64,000 bases of DNA from Mycocentrospora acerina (GCA_022701365.1 JAKUHH010000207.1:105964-169963); one strand, 5' to 3'; positions 11,456-23,926 are shown, counted from the stretch's first letter. Made by a program: numbers and translations. The notes: generated by a model not told the origin, from the sequence alone.

Positions 11456-13125
11456 GTATGTGTTTGGAGCAGGAGTGGCCTTAGACAGGGTTTCTACCGG
11501 TTTCTGGTTGACACTTGACACTTGAGACCCTCGAGTTGTACTTGCTACTTGGATATGTAAATGTCATGAGAGCGGATAGGAAAACTTCCATTTGTAATAT
11601 CGTTGGAAAAGCCGATAAGCTGCCAAAAATAGCAAGGTTCTCGTAATGGTAGTAATTCCTCTGGTTGACTGATTGAGTTGGTTCTATGTCTAATAGTTTC
11701 TCTTGTAAAGCATTAATAATATACGTAAATCTATATTTCCTCCCTAATCCTTGAAATATGTCTGAAGAATTCGATGCAGCAAAGGAGAAATCTAAATTTG
11801 GTCATCCTTATACACACATGTGTTCGCATCGCTCGTAGATGACGAGACTATCTATATATTAGTGTTTTGTCAAAGGTATTGAATGAAGCTCCCGTCATCA
11901 TATCATCAAGCATTCTTAATCCAAGTTGTTGAGTTGATCTGACTCTCCCCTCCATTTCAACCATCACTTAATTTAATTTACCTTTTCTATAAGCCGCACG
12001 TAGAAGCGCTATTCATTACTGGCAATGAGCGTAACGAAAAAGACGAGATGGCGAAAACAAACATAAAGATTCCATAAAAGTTGTGCCTATCTTCTTGATA
12101 GACCCAATACTATAAAGCTTCCCGTTACAACCGTGACGGAAAATGCTCTTTTTCCAAAGTTGTATAAGGACTGTACTGAGCTGGCTTATAGATGACGTGA
12201 TCTGTAGTATGTATATTTGAGCATGCCGTCTTTTCCAGTAGTACCGCAAGTGTAACGAGTACAATACCAGCGAAAACGATATGGCTTCATCGTATTTGTT
12301 AAAGTCGCTCTCGGTATATGGTGGTTCTTATTTTCTGCCCTTCTATGTAGGGTCGCCTGAATTGACCATTGACATAGATTAATTAAAAAAGAGTTATACT
12401 AGATGGAAGATTCACCGTCATGATTGTAAAATCTCTCTTGATCACATTTCATTTTCAATTTTCTTGTTCCTTGTCTTGATATAGTCCATAATAAACTGAT
12501 CGACTATGTATTCCTGCGTTGTGGAGAGACCATGTGCGAGGCTAAGTTTTTTCGTTACGTCTAGATCTGATCTTAGCCATTTCTTCGCAACATTTATGAG
12601 GGGGGAGAGGATCTTTCATGCTTATGGTGAGATTTTAGATTAATTGAGTCGACAAGCTATTAAAAGGCACATGTTCTCTTACTACTAAAATTGTATTCAT
12701 TCCGATATTTGTTTCCCGGACACAGGAAGAAGTTTTCTCGAATAATATCCAATTTTTAACAACAATATCGAGACTTCATGACCACTACTATGTCTCGGAA
12801 TTTCGGGTCGACTATTTTCAATGGTAAGTTATATCAGTGTAGCATTATCTAAAATGGCAAATGCGTTGCAGTTAGTGTGGGTAAGTACTTCAAGAATTTT
12901 TTTGGAATACACAAGTGCTGGTCAAAATAAGCAGTCTCTTGGATCTTGTAAGAGAAGTCAAAAATTCTCTTGATCAATGAATATGTGACGAAAAGTCTTT
13001 CCTCCGGTTTGAGAATTTATCTCCTTTGAAATCACTGCATGAACCGAGATTATTGAAGAATACAATGATGTTGTTTACAATTGATTGAGTTTGTGCTATC
13101 ATAACTCCGGCCCCTCATAATCTTA
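11456..13125. other. AT-rich intergenic region between convergent genes
   Basis: No complete gene is visible between the J-domain gene and the minus-strand receptor-like gene. Around 12779-12960 there is a short ATG frame interrupted by two convincing donor/acceptor pairs that soon stops; this may be a truncated gene relic. Confidence 0.5.
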
Positions 13126-14671
13126 TTATTGTGAATTTAAAATAACGTTACTCATATCAGCTTTTGCAAGCTGTTCATGACTATCGTTACTCTGCTCCCA
13201 GAGCGTTTCGACTCCAGACATTTTCCCTTGCGAGCCCGAGCTTACAACACTTTTCAATTTGATGGCTCTTTCAGGATCAAGTTTGCTCGGCCGTACATCA
13301 GATCGTTGAGTATATCCTTGTACACTTCGTGAGGGACTGTGCATATTTCTCCGCCCGCGAACAAGGGATACGAAGGCAGGGCTACAGCCGACAACAATTG
13401 CTACAGCAGTCTCAAGAATGCTCCATAGCGCTGTAAGTTTCGGGCTCAGGTGGTCACCACCTTCCGCACTGATATTGATGACTCTGATTGTGGCAAATGC
13501 AATGCAAGCACAGCCACTACTGAAGAGCAGACACATTCCAATCTTCTGCAATAATGGCAACTTCAAATTCCAGACTAGACGAAGAGGAAGAATCATGACT
13601 GTGTATTCAATGTCAGACTTTGTGATAATACAGAGACCACGTTTCAGAGACGTAGAGGAGCGTACTCAGTAAATCTGTAGAAACATCTGCCGCATAGGCG
13701 AAGTACATACAGAACAACGTAGTCCAGATATCTTTCGGTGACTTGCACCTGCCCTCTCGAAAGAAATCATGCATGTCTTTGCACATGTGTGCATTGATAA
13801 CGATGATGCTAAAAAAAGACTGCAAAAGGAGTTAGCCAAAAGTTGCCAGATTGAGAACAACACAGAATTACCAAAATGCAAAATCCAGTAAGTACCCACC
13901 ATATCCTCATATAGGTAATTGGTAGACCCGCTATAATGGATCTGTACAATACGAGGAGTGAGAACTTGACCGCCCATAGGCATAACCAAAAGCAAAGCTG
14001 CCCCGCGAATACGAGTTTTGACAGGTATCCTGCGTCCAAACTGGACCCGAAAGAAGGATATTGCTTGTCGGATACAAGTTTATCCACTTTGTACATCAAT
14101 GGTGTGATAATGAAGCCTATTATGGACAAAATTATATGGAAGATGAAAGCAGCGTAAACAAAATAATCTGGAAGCTCAAGCCTTTTGCGTCGCACAATTT
14201 GAATGATTGCGCGAACAATGACCACCGTCGATACCAATGTAATCATAGCAACGTTAGTTCCAAAAAGCGCCTTCTCCGTAATCGTAGATTCGCGCGTAGA
14301 CATGTCATGCCGAGGCATGGTGAGGTTAAGATCCGAGACTTGAGCTTGGCCCAAGAAAGTATCGGCTGGTAGGAGCCTGTAGGCACTTTGCAAAGTAACG
14401 CGTTGAAGAATTTCGGAGAAAGTTTCCTACAAATCGAATTTGGGTAAATGTTATGATTTATTCATCATTTCACTCCAGATCTCGATTCTTGACAGGCTTT
14501 TGGAGGAATCGGTACTACTCTAAGAACGGAAGTCCCCTTGCTTGTTTCGAGGGATAAGGATCGGTTGATTATCGAAACGAGATGACCATCATGAGGCACA
14601 GCAACGGATTCATAGTTCGGATCCAATAAAGCATGAGAAGGACGCTTATGCAACCAATGACTGATGTTCAT
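13126..14671 (-). CDS. Seven-helix rhodopsin-like (fungal PTH11/SAT20-type) membrane protein
   Basis: Four exons join in frame: 14474-14671, 13872-14426, 13666-13819 and 13126-13598, giving 459 residues. Introns are 47, 52 and 67 bases with GT...AG ends. Seven hydrophobic helices follow a long N-terminal part: around NVAMITLVSTVVIV, YFVYAAFIFHIILSIIG, AGQLCFWLCLWAVKFSLLV, WVLTGFCIL, the AADVSTDLLIMILPLRLVW block, CLLFSSGCACIAFATIRVI and LWSILETAVAIVVGC. The ADVSTDLL...LPLRLVWNL segment and the final WSILE...VGCSPAF are hallmarks of the fungal rhodopsin-domain family (PF20684). It should sit in the plasma membrane with a long cytoplasmic tail. Family members are treated as candidate G-protein-coupled receptors; ligand unknown. 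The first exon, a soluble leader of about 66 residues from the ATG at 14671, is the least certain part. A later start at MPRHDMS inside exon 2 would also give all seven helices. Confidence 0.82.
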
Positions 14672-15735
14672 AGAATACGTATGATTATACGCTATGAATT
14701 TTCGCTCCTCTGGTCAATCATTTGGAAGCTGTCAGATGAACCACGTGCGATGATGTCTCTTCAAACCATTGATCAAATGGTGAGAGCACGACACAAATGA
14801 CAAGAAGTTTATTTGTGAGCTTCTCGACGCCATCTTCCAAGACTCAATGCGCTAATGGCGGCTGCGTGTATGCGACGACGGACACGCGGGTGGAAGGAAA
14901 ACTAGATCCCGCGGAAGAGATCAGCCGGCACTAAATTAGAATTTGGTCTCAGCTTTTAGACGCGACAAAGTCGATAGCGTCAAGCGATAGATCGTCGGAA
15001 AGTAAAATGGCTTGTTTCAAACACCTACTAGGGACGAAGGCGTGCTAACCTTCAAAGGGTTTCTTTCTATCCGAATCATCGCCTAGGAAGAAAAAGGTGG
15101 TAAATGGTGCGGTACGAACAGTCTAAATACCGCGCCTCAATTCCTAATAATAAATGACGCAATACTTTACGGCGTCTGGCCTAAAATCTGGGCAGGCTGT
15201 GCCGCCTATGACGCTACATTTTCATCTTCAGAGAAAGAAATTCTGCTCTGCAGATTGCATCAATATTTCCTGTCACAACCAAAAACCAATTGATCTCTAG
15301 CTGTGATGCTAGTAGACTGATGTACTCCTACGCGACAGTTCCCAAATATCGTACTTTTCTTTCAAGCAAACTACACAAAAACCGAGTGAAACCACATATA
15401 CTGAATCAAAGTTGGAGGAGTTAGGATGTACTTGAAGAAGGAGTGATGGAGGTTGGTTTGCAAGATCATTTAATGCTCAAAGTCCTTATATTGATTCTTG
15501 TTGTCAAAATCTATATACATTCTCATACTCTGTACCGATTTGACTGGATCCATGTGCAAATAATATCTTATTGAATAACTCAATAGTTTTTATGTATCAT
15601 GTATTGCTGGCACTACATTGTTCATTACACCAAAACAGTAGACGTATTTCATTAATGAAATGAGCACCCTGCATTGATCATTAGCTCATTACATTCGAAG
15701 GTGGTCTGATGCACCTACAATATGTGCTTCCTGGA
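14672..15735. other. Intergenic region between two minus-strand genes
   Basis: This holds the promoter side of the receptor-like gene and the 3' flank of the nitrilase gene. No gene or repeat is recognised. Confidence 0.5.
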
Positions 15736-16997
15736 CTAGAGCCCATTCTCCGCAATCAGCTGTGGAACGTTGTGAATCTTTTTCTTCTCAAATTTTCCGT
15801 GAAATTTCGGCGCCGACTCTGACCATGCTTGATAGGTATCATCCAGTACTCCCCAGCTACTCTCGCCCTCAGTCTAATTTAAGTTAGTGCCGTCAATTCA
15901 ATTTGAGGAATGGCTGAACTTACCACAGGAGCGTTCCTAAATGTCGTGGTGTTGAGTGTCGTAATCAAATATGGATGTTTATCAACATCTGCAGTAGAGT
16001 CTAGTATGGCGATCGTCTGACCTGTTGAGTTGAATGACTCCGCATGTCCTACTGCAAGGAATATTACATTCGATCCTCCGTTCACAGCATAGTATCGAGC
16101 TGATGCGGCATTGACTTCTAATTGCTCAAACCAGTTTACCGCACGTGTCCCGTTTCCACCTGTACTACCAAGCGTTCCAGCGAACTGATTGTAGTCAGTT
16201 TGCCAGGGGAAAGCTGCAATGTGAATATCCTCACCCTGGGCCCAGAGGGACCATGCATAAGGGTGAAAATTCCTGAAAATGTGTTAATATAGCGATTTCA
16301 ACCAGTGCCGTTAAGTCTCAACGTACTCATAGCAGTTCAACATGCCTATCCTTCCATATGGTGTCTGTGCAACTACCAAATCCTTTGCTTGATCCCCATC
16401 GCTGAAAAAGTCTCTCTCAGCACCGCTTGGCCGGACCTTTCGTCTTTGAATCAAAACATCACCCTCAGGCGAGAGAAGAGTTTGCGACATGTACGATGAG
16501 TTTCCATCCCTTTCTGCGAAGCCAAACGAAGTGTATATTCCAGCTTTCTTGACAGCTTCAATAATCCGATTCCAGTCGGGAGAGCCAACAGTTAGAGTGT
16601 TAGCCCAATAGTCGGCCATTGTTTGACCAGTCGTATTGTAAAATTGATCATAATGCCCTGGGAACCACAGTTCGGGAAAGGCAATGAGTGCGTTGCCTTC
16701 TTCAGCAGCTCGAGCAATGAGACTGATTCCCAGATCGATAGATCCGGGAAGATCGAAAGAATAAGGAGGCTTTGGCACAACGGGCGCATTGATTGCTGTC
16801 TTTGGCCAATTCCTAAAATGGAGTAAGCCTATGAATTAAAATACGAAGAGCAGTTTTGCTTACGCTGGACCGCTCCTGACTGAAGCAATCCTGAAGTTCT
16901 CTGGATCAAAGCGGGAATTTGAATTGAACCAGGCTCGTGATTGTAGCGTTGGTGCTGCCGCTGCGGATGCCAAAAGTAAAAATAGAGTAGAAAACAT
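15736..16997 (-). CDS. Secreted nitrilase-family carbon-nitrogen hydrolase
   Basis: Four exons (16864-16997, 16327-16812, 15924-16272, 15736-15873) join in frame to 368 residues; introns are 51, 54 and 50 bases. The nitrilase Glu-Lys-Cys triad is present: Glu in FPELWFPGH, Lys in RRKVRPSGAERDFF, Cys in LNCYENFHP, followed by GEDIHIAAFP. Nitrilases convert nitriles (or cyanide) to acids or amides. Two features are odd. Most fungal nitrilases have Trp after the catalytic Cys; here it is Tyr. The protein also begins with a clean signal peptide (MFSTLFLLLASAAAAP), whereas fungal nitrilases are usually cytosolic. I chose the ATG at 16997 because a TATATA lies at 17064-17069, so transcription should start below about 17040; in-frame ATGs at 17042 and 17063 would add an N-terminal stretch. 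Several N-x-S/T sites fit secretion. Confidence 0.85.
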
Positions 16998-17063
16998 GAC
17001 GAGGATGTAAGTTAATACAGAGGATTTCAGTGCGATAAACATCTTGCATTGCGCAGCGTACAA

Positions 17064-17069
17064 TATATA
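17064..17069 (-). promoter_or_regulatory. TATA-like element upstream of the nitrilase gene
   Basis: TATATA lies 67-72 bases above the ATG at 16997. It would be too close to the ATG at 17063 for that one to be in a normal transcript, which supports the shorter, signal-peptide-led start. Confidence 0.4.
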
Positions 17070-18990
17070 AGTTCATTTGAGCATTGATTCTAACCGGCGT
17101 CTTTGTATTGTGAAGTGAATATCGGTCCGACGATGATAGTGGCCCCCGTGTGGGAACTCAAAGACTGACTTGAAGTGAATGTGTGATCAATATTAGAGAT
17201 TCTGTTAGCAATTTTTTTTCTTCTTGTTTGAAGGCTAGAGAGAAAGATAAGAAGCCGAGATATCAATTCTGGCTGAAGGAAACATCATACTAGCTAAGTT
17301 TGACGGAATGTAGTAGGTTTTCGAGAATTTTTTTACACGCGAAGAAAGATAAGGAAAGAGACACATTCCGTACGGCTCATTATCAGAGCTATTTGTCAAG
17401 TTTCTCAAATTCTGCTATCATTAGGGATAGCGGCCCAGTTCTTGTACCGTTGGCAGTCTTGAACCATACGATTGTCTTGTTGCCGATGATGCCGACATTG
17501 CCGATGTTAGGCACATTTAGCCCACGGAGTTTCCTCGGATGTTCCGGCATTACTTTCTCCTAGTTTTACTGGATTTTATCGGTGGAGTCCTTCTAACTAC
17601 ACGCATTTTGATCTATCAGAATTTATCTCAGAAAATCCGAATAGCGCGATCTTGTGCTCTTGTGTCGCTTAGCACTGATCAACTCACAGACAAATGTGGA
17701 CTCCACTAGATAAGAAGTGTTGCCTCCCTCAAAAAGCTGCAACATTCTTATCGCTATGATGCCGCAATCTTCCTTCGAGATTTTGAGCCGCAAGGATGAT
17801 ATTATCAACACTAACCGATTCTATCAAATAATAGGAGAGGGTGTTTCTTCCTTATGTATCATCTAGTTTGTTTTAAAGCTCATCTGTTACCACTTCTACG
17901 ACATACATCAAGATTTCCAGATTTTATTTTTCAAATACTTCGACTATCATTTTCGTCCTGCTTCGCTCACGTAGGTTGACACTGCGACCTTTTGGCCAGC
18001 TGTCGGGACACAGCCCTATCCCAATGTGCCATGCAAGCCAAAGGGTACAATGATCTATCATTTGAAAGATTACAGGATAGAGCAGTACATATACTCGGTG
18101 TACAAGCTAACCAGGATCTGCTACACATTATGGCGACAAATCCTAACATTAGCGCTAATTTCTGAGAGAACGAGAGATGCGTAAAACTTAATTTTCTTCA
18201 AGGCAGTTGGTTTCAAGGTGTTTTGATTTCAGGGTAGTTTTAAATGAATTGAGTAATCATTCTCGATAAAGTGTCGCAATACAATGTGCACAATGAACAA
18301 TTATGTGCTTGAAAAACGAAACTTATTAATATACGACTTGTCTACAAAGTCCAGAACTGTCTTAATTGAACGCTTAATGAGAGATTACCGTTAGTTAAAC
18401 TTCTTGGACTTTTGTGTGAAATGCACTGTATGGCATTAAAAATCATTAAAGTCAAACCCATACGCTAGGCTGCTAACTATCATCAAGGAGTATCTTGTTC
18501 CAAATTCACAGGATTGAGAAAAGTTCTCTGTACCTTCAAACTCAATACTGATAAATCTACTTAGATAGATACGCGAGACAAGTGGTAAATAGCGAGTAAG
18601 GTTACCGGATCTTACCATTGTGTAGGATCACTTCCCCTCGAAACACAATGTAACATGTACTGTACTCGAGTCTCAAGCCCCCCTCCCCCCCGGGAAAATA
18701 AGAATTTCAGACTCAGCAAAGCCTAGGTCTAATGTTGGAACTAGAAATATTTTCTACTTTCCATTAGTAACTAGTACATTGAACTACATGAAAGCTTCTT
18801 TCTAGAATCGATATAAATCTTTTAAATCTGGAGAGGAAAATTTACACAATTTTTACTGTCCATAGTCGCAATGTTAATGAGGTCTCTGTACTAATACTGA
18901 GGATTCAAATGCAATTTGAATCATTGCATGTGTATTTTGGACAGCACGGAGCCAGAATAAGATTTGTCGACGCCTCGGCCGAGCCACTAA

Positions 18991-19188
18991 GTCTGTGCTT
19001 CAAATGCTAGTCCATTGCAAGAGCCTCATTTTGCCAAGGCTAGTGACGCATTTTACCCCGCAAATCTCAAAGATGCATTAGAGAAAGCTAAGAACATAAA
19101 ACTCATTTGTAAGCTCATCCGCTTGATCTTACTGAACTTCGCCAGAGGAACAACGCTGCACTTTTCTTGGCGAACGAAACTGCTGTAA
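18991..19188 (+). pseudogene. Coding-like fragment, family not identified
   Basis: An open stretch of 65 codons without its own start reads LQEPHFAKASDAFYPANLKD and then EKAKNIKLI, much more protein-like than neighbouring frames. The next part of the sense reads better in another frame, suggesting a frameshifted relic. A distant look of D-2-hydroxyacid/formate dehydrogenase (PFHPAYLT...AKNLKL) is only a guess. Confidence 0.25.
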
Positions 19189-19963
19189 TGAGACTAATCT
19201 AGCTTTGAGCAACCAGTCATGCTCATCAGGGCGAGCCGAATACCATAAAACTTGGTCCTTCGGGAATAAGCTAGTACTTACCCACAAAAGACTCTACAGT
19301 TCAAACAACGGTCAATTGATATAATGAAAAACTATTCGCGGGGAAAAGTGAAGGCACTAACTATACTAGAATGGACTTCACGTGTGGCGGTAGGGTATTT
19401 CCCGACTACTAGATTAATGCCAATCAGCCGGGGGTTTAATGGTCGTCATACTTGTCTAACTGAAACCTTGAATGCACTTAGAATAGACCTACTTAGTATT
19501 TACCCTAGTTGATGTCTTGACAAAATCACGTTGAAGGTCTCCATGGTCTTCAATGCCAAAGTTTTTCAAGATCGACATCGGATTGTGTATTGCTCCATAT
19601 ACGGTCACATTGTGCTCAACGTTGGAAATCATGCTGGAAAACAATGTGAGTTGGAATACATATATGCAAATTATAGAGAGCATCGGAATAATATCTGCAC
19701 TAAAATCTGAATCTCTCAAGCACCCTAGAGTACTGTATCGTATAAAGAACAATTTGAGATTGTTTTAGGAGCACTCATGATCGACTGAGTCATATCCAGG
19801 CATGATCAGTTGTCAGTTTAAAGGTAGTGGAACCTAAATGGGGCTGCTGACGTGTAAATGCGTACAATGTAGGTCTGATTGACTTTCATCACTAAGACTG
19901 AAACAACTTAGCAACATTGATGAATGGAAACGGTTGCCCTACTACCGTTCGTACTTGAGAGTC

Positions 19964-19970
19964 TATATAA
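19964..19970 (+). promoter_or_regulatory. TATA box of the CocE-like hydrolase gene
   Basis: TATATAA lies about 130 bases before the ATG at 20099, leaving room for a 5' untranslated leader of about 100 bases. Confidence 0.45.
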
Positions 19971-20098
19971 ATCACATCCAGCTCATAGTTTTATTCGATA
20001 TCCTTATACATAGGATATCTTCACTGCATGGTTCATCTTTTCTTCAACTCTATCTTCAACGAGACTTTTGAAAACTTTGTACCCCGTGCTAAATTAAA

Positions 20099-22101
20099 AT
20101 GACCACCCATAAGATAAAAGATTTCAATGTCCCATTCATACCAACCAAACGGGTTTTTGCGAATATGTGGACTGAATTTGAACCCAACAAACGAGTCCTT
20201 TTACCAAAAGGCTGGAGGAGAGAAAATCGGCTTCTCTTGCGCGAAGCTATCATATGGGACAAGGATGTTGCTGTCGAGATGAGAGATGGGGTGAAAATCC
20301 GTGTAGATATATTCCGTCCTGCTGCGAAGGAGAACGAGCCTCTCCCTGCATTGGTCCCGTGGAGCCCTTACGGTAAAACTGGGACGGGCCTTCTGCTCAC
20401 GAAAGAATACCCTTATGTGGGTGTCCCCGGTTCTCACACCAGCGGACTGGAAAAATTTGAGGCTCCTGATCCAGCAGATTGGTGCGCACGAGGATATGCT
20501 GTGGTCCAGGCTGATTCAAGAGGCACCTTCTATTCTGAGGGTGATATGTACCAGTTTGGTACCCAGGTTAGTTCCACACCTCAATGAAAAAATAGTATGA
20601 TTAATGATAGACTAGGAAGCTCAAGATGGATATGACCTTATTGAATGGATTTCGAAGCAGCCATGGAGCAATGAAAATGTAGCGACTGTTGGAAACTCTT
20701 GGCTCGGCATTATGCAATGGTATGATGTGTGACTTCAGGTTAAAGCTTGTCTGTCGAAAATGATGCTAACATTTTGCAAAGGTTCATTGCTGCAGAAAGA
20801 CCCCCTCATTTGAAGGCTATTGCTCCTTGGGAAGGCGCAGGTGATTTCTACCGACAGACTTTGTGTCGAGGAGGCACCCCAAACCCGCTATTTTGGGGAC
20901 GATTAGCAACCACTATGCAAGGTAGGCAGAAATGCTGCTGTTATTTTCAAATTTGCAGCATTTAAAATTAACAACTACTCAGGGAATGGCTTCTACGAAG
21001 ATATTGCCACCATGGTAACTGAGTATCCTCATATGAACGCGTGTTAAAGGATAAGAATCTTAAAATTACTAACATTGACGTTCCTATGTATGTTCTCATG
21101 AGTTATTCTACAGGCCTTTATACAGAAGGTTCGTTTAGAGGTTGGAAGTATGCCTTATCTAAAGATAAATGGTGCGTATTCTTTCTGAACGTCTCAGTTC
21201 TATATTAATTCTAGATAGGCTTCGCATCCACTCAACACAAGAGTGGCATGATATCTACCAGCCAGAGAACAATGATGACCTCCAGAGGTTCTTGGATCGA
21301 TACCTATTGGACAAGAACAATGGATGGGAGAATACACCAAAAGTCCGCGTCTCTCTCTTGCGCTTTGGGGATCGCCCACCTATCGCTCATCGCCCCGAAG
21401 ACAATTATCCGCCTGCACGAACCGAATATCATACGTTGTATCTCGATTCCGGCAAGAAAAGCCTTTCCTATCAGAAGCCAACGGAACACACGGAAGTCTC
21501 ATACAATGCCAATGAATGGAAAGAGGATGGAGCGCATTTCACTTACAACTTCAATAAGTACACAGAGATACTTGGGCCCTCGAAGGTGAAATTGTTTATG
21601 TCTACAAAAGATAAAGATGACATGGATGTCTACGTCATCATTCGCAAGCTTGATGCTGATGGAAACGCTCTTTTGAGCCTGAATGTTCCCCTTCATCAAC
21701 AACCCCATGGCACAACTTTCGAGAAGGTTGATAACCTTAATCTATACAAGCATAACGGTCCTGCCGGCCGCCTGCGTGCTTCTAAGCGAGCGCTGGGTCA
21801 AGACCCTATGTTGTCTGAAGAGCAGCGCGAACAACAGGTTCCTACGGAATTGTGGTTGCCATATGATAAAGAAGAAAAGGTGCCAATTGGAACAGTAGTG
21901 GAGCTCGACATTCCTATCTGGCCAACTGGTATAGCATTTGAGGCTGGTGAGTCTATGCGTCTTGAGGTCAACGGTCACGACCATAGACTACATGAGTGGG
22001 CAGATATGGGCCCACTCCTGGAGAATCTAAACGAAGGGTTTCATACTGTACACACTAGCGAGAAATATCCTTCTCAAATTTTGTTACCTCTATTGTTCTA
22101 G
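20099..22101 (+). CDS. CocE/NonD-type X-Pro dipeptidyl-peptidase-like hydrolase with one-base frame break
   Basis: Five exons: 20099-20566, 20616-20719, 20782-20921, 20983-21171 and 21219-22101, with four clear introns. Motifs follow the family: MRDGVKIRVDIFRP near the N-terminus, VPWSPYGKTG, the nucleophile serine in GNSWLGIMQW, PPHLKAIAPWEGAGDFYR, PMYVLMSYSTGLYTEGSF, and a C-terminal jelly-roll with FEAGESMRLEVNGHDH. This is an alpha/beta hydrolase plus PepX C-terminal domain, about 594 residues. In exon 4 the frame meets TAA at 21045-21047; the sense continues one frame over (LKDKNLKITNIDVPMYV). The exons total 1784 bases, one short of a multiple of three, so a single base is missing near 21042. 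Either the gene is recently dead in this strain or the assembly has an error. All other splice joins and the catalytic serine are intact. Probable role: ester or amide hydrolysis, cytosolic (no signal peptide). Confidence 0.85.
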
Positions 22102-23607
22102 ATTCATTTTCATCGCTACAAAGAAATCTTGTTATAGTAACAGCAACACGTTTCATAGTTGATAGAAATTGAAAATCGAATTGAGAGATACAAATCTCGA
22201 TTGTACCAGGAAGAATTTATATTCATTCTGAAATGTCGACCAATTCACAGTTTCAGACAGACGCCATGTAGATGAAAGACCCTTTTTTCCACGATTACTG
22301 GGTTATTAATGCATTTAAGCATTATCCTGTTGATTCCAAATTAGGTGTTAGGCCCTTCGTGCTGAAGACTTCAGTATGTCGAAATTGAGGCGCTGACTCT
22401 CGTAGTCCAAATGGCCCTGTGAGAATTGGATGTGCGCTGTCTGCAAGTGTGGCTTACCTAAGCTAAAGCAGGGGTTTGACCATTGTTTCGCCTCATAGCT
22501 GCTGTCAACTGCAAGAGAGCCAATCTTGAGGCTTATGTAGGAAGAACGTATAGACTGCTGGGTGACACAGACTTTAGTCAACATCTCATGTCTGGCAGTC
22601 CAACTGATCTCTTCTTGGAGTATGAAGTATGAGTGATTGATCAAACTATACGGATGAGCTATTTATATAGGAACAAAGCTAGTCCTGTTTAGGACACCTC
22701 CCGTGCGTACCTTTCAAGCATCCCAGCACTCGGGGGAACCACCCCTGAGGCCTCTCAGTAGGCTTTTCTTACCTCTCTTTCATTGTTTCCTGTTATGGTT
22801 GTATCCTTTTTATCTCCAATAACCACACTGACCACACGTCGTGACATGCGTTTTTGTCTAAACGGGAAAAAGTGCAAACTTTGGGGTGCAGAAGTTGGCT
22901 GTAGAAAAGTTTATCCATACATATGTAGCCGCAGCTACATTCGCGAAGCTGATATCTCAATACATTTCGACCTCGTTGGTCTACTGTGAACAAAGTCTAC
23001 CAAACAACACGAAGAGACAGTAATAAGAAAGATATTAAGTGAAATTAACAATACATGAGGTGTGCAAAGTTGTGCTAGTTGGTAAGTGTTGCATAAAGTA
23101 GTAAACCTCGTGACTCACGATCTTGGTTATTAAAGTGTTTATATGAGCGAGCAACGTAAGTTTTTCAGTGATAAGAGCATAAAGGTCGCTTTTCATGCTA
23201 CTGAGGCTAGAAGGTCAATTTTGTTGGCCGGCACCTTTTGTTGGCTCGCAGATTTTGTAGAAATAATGTGCACATCGCAAAAGTCTTATTACTCTATTTT
23301 AATTTATGTTAAGAGTAAGATAAGTTCCTTCAATTCTTATGCTGTTTATGGCAAGAAATTTTAAATCTAATCACGGACTGGTCTCTTCAACGTCTGGTTA
23401 TGCCAGTCTAGTTTTGCATATGTGCTTAACTGCTAGCTACGGAATGGCTCAGTTGGAAGACTATTGTCAAGCATTTTGATGTTATTTAGATCTTTCGCGC
23501 AGAGTATTTCAATCTACAAGCTACACCGCTAGAGGTTTTTGGATTTTGATAGTGAGAAAATGAGTCAACAATGTATTACAGTTCTTTAAAATTAACTTCG
23601 AGTGCGT

Positions 23608-23926
23608 TTAATGTGAATCCCTACTGTTCGAAAAATCATCGCGCAAATGCTTCTTCACTTCAGGAGCAAGCTTAGCCACTATCTCCTCTGCATTTTTCAT
23701 TTGATCGCCAAATATTCCATCGAATCGCCTCTTTAGAAACAGTCCCGTTCACCAAGGCATTATCAATGAATACTTTTCAAGTCTCCCATCGTTAAAACCT
23801 TCACATCCTGGTTTGGATTAATTCGTATAACGGACTCGAAATTTTGGCAAATCCGGGTTATTTTCAAATCTACCTATCGATTTTGCGAACTGGAGACATC
23901 GTTGGGAAGTTGTACCGCCGCCTACT
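23608..23926 (-). pseudogene. Degenerate gene relic, C-terminal part of an unidentified protein
   Basis: One frame reads GGGTTSQRCLQFAKSIGRF, ENNPDLPKFRVR, stop, then after a second stop TGLFLKRRFDGIFGDQ and AEEIVAKLAPEVKKHLRDDF before a terminal stop. The sequence is clearly protein-like, with amphipathic charged helices at the end. The region between the two stops reads better in a neighbouring frame (VLTMGD), so at least one indel is likely as well. I do not recognise the family. The relic may extend upstream to about 24050. Confidence 0.45.

Larger units (their letters stand above)
17074..20098. other. Three-kilobase AT-rich intergenic region with coding-like fragments
   Basis: No intact gene is visible. 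Two short plus-strand stretches read like old protein: about 17970-18162, and 18991-19188 (see separate entry). The rest is AT-rich. The last 140 bases form the promoter of the downstream hydrolase gene. Confidence 0.45.

Noticed and set aside
23434..23520. GGCTCAGTTGG, an A-box-like tRNA motif
   Set aside because: No acceptable B box or cloverleaf stems follow at the right distance.
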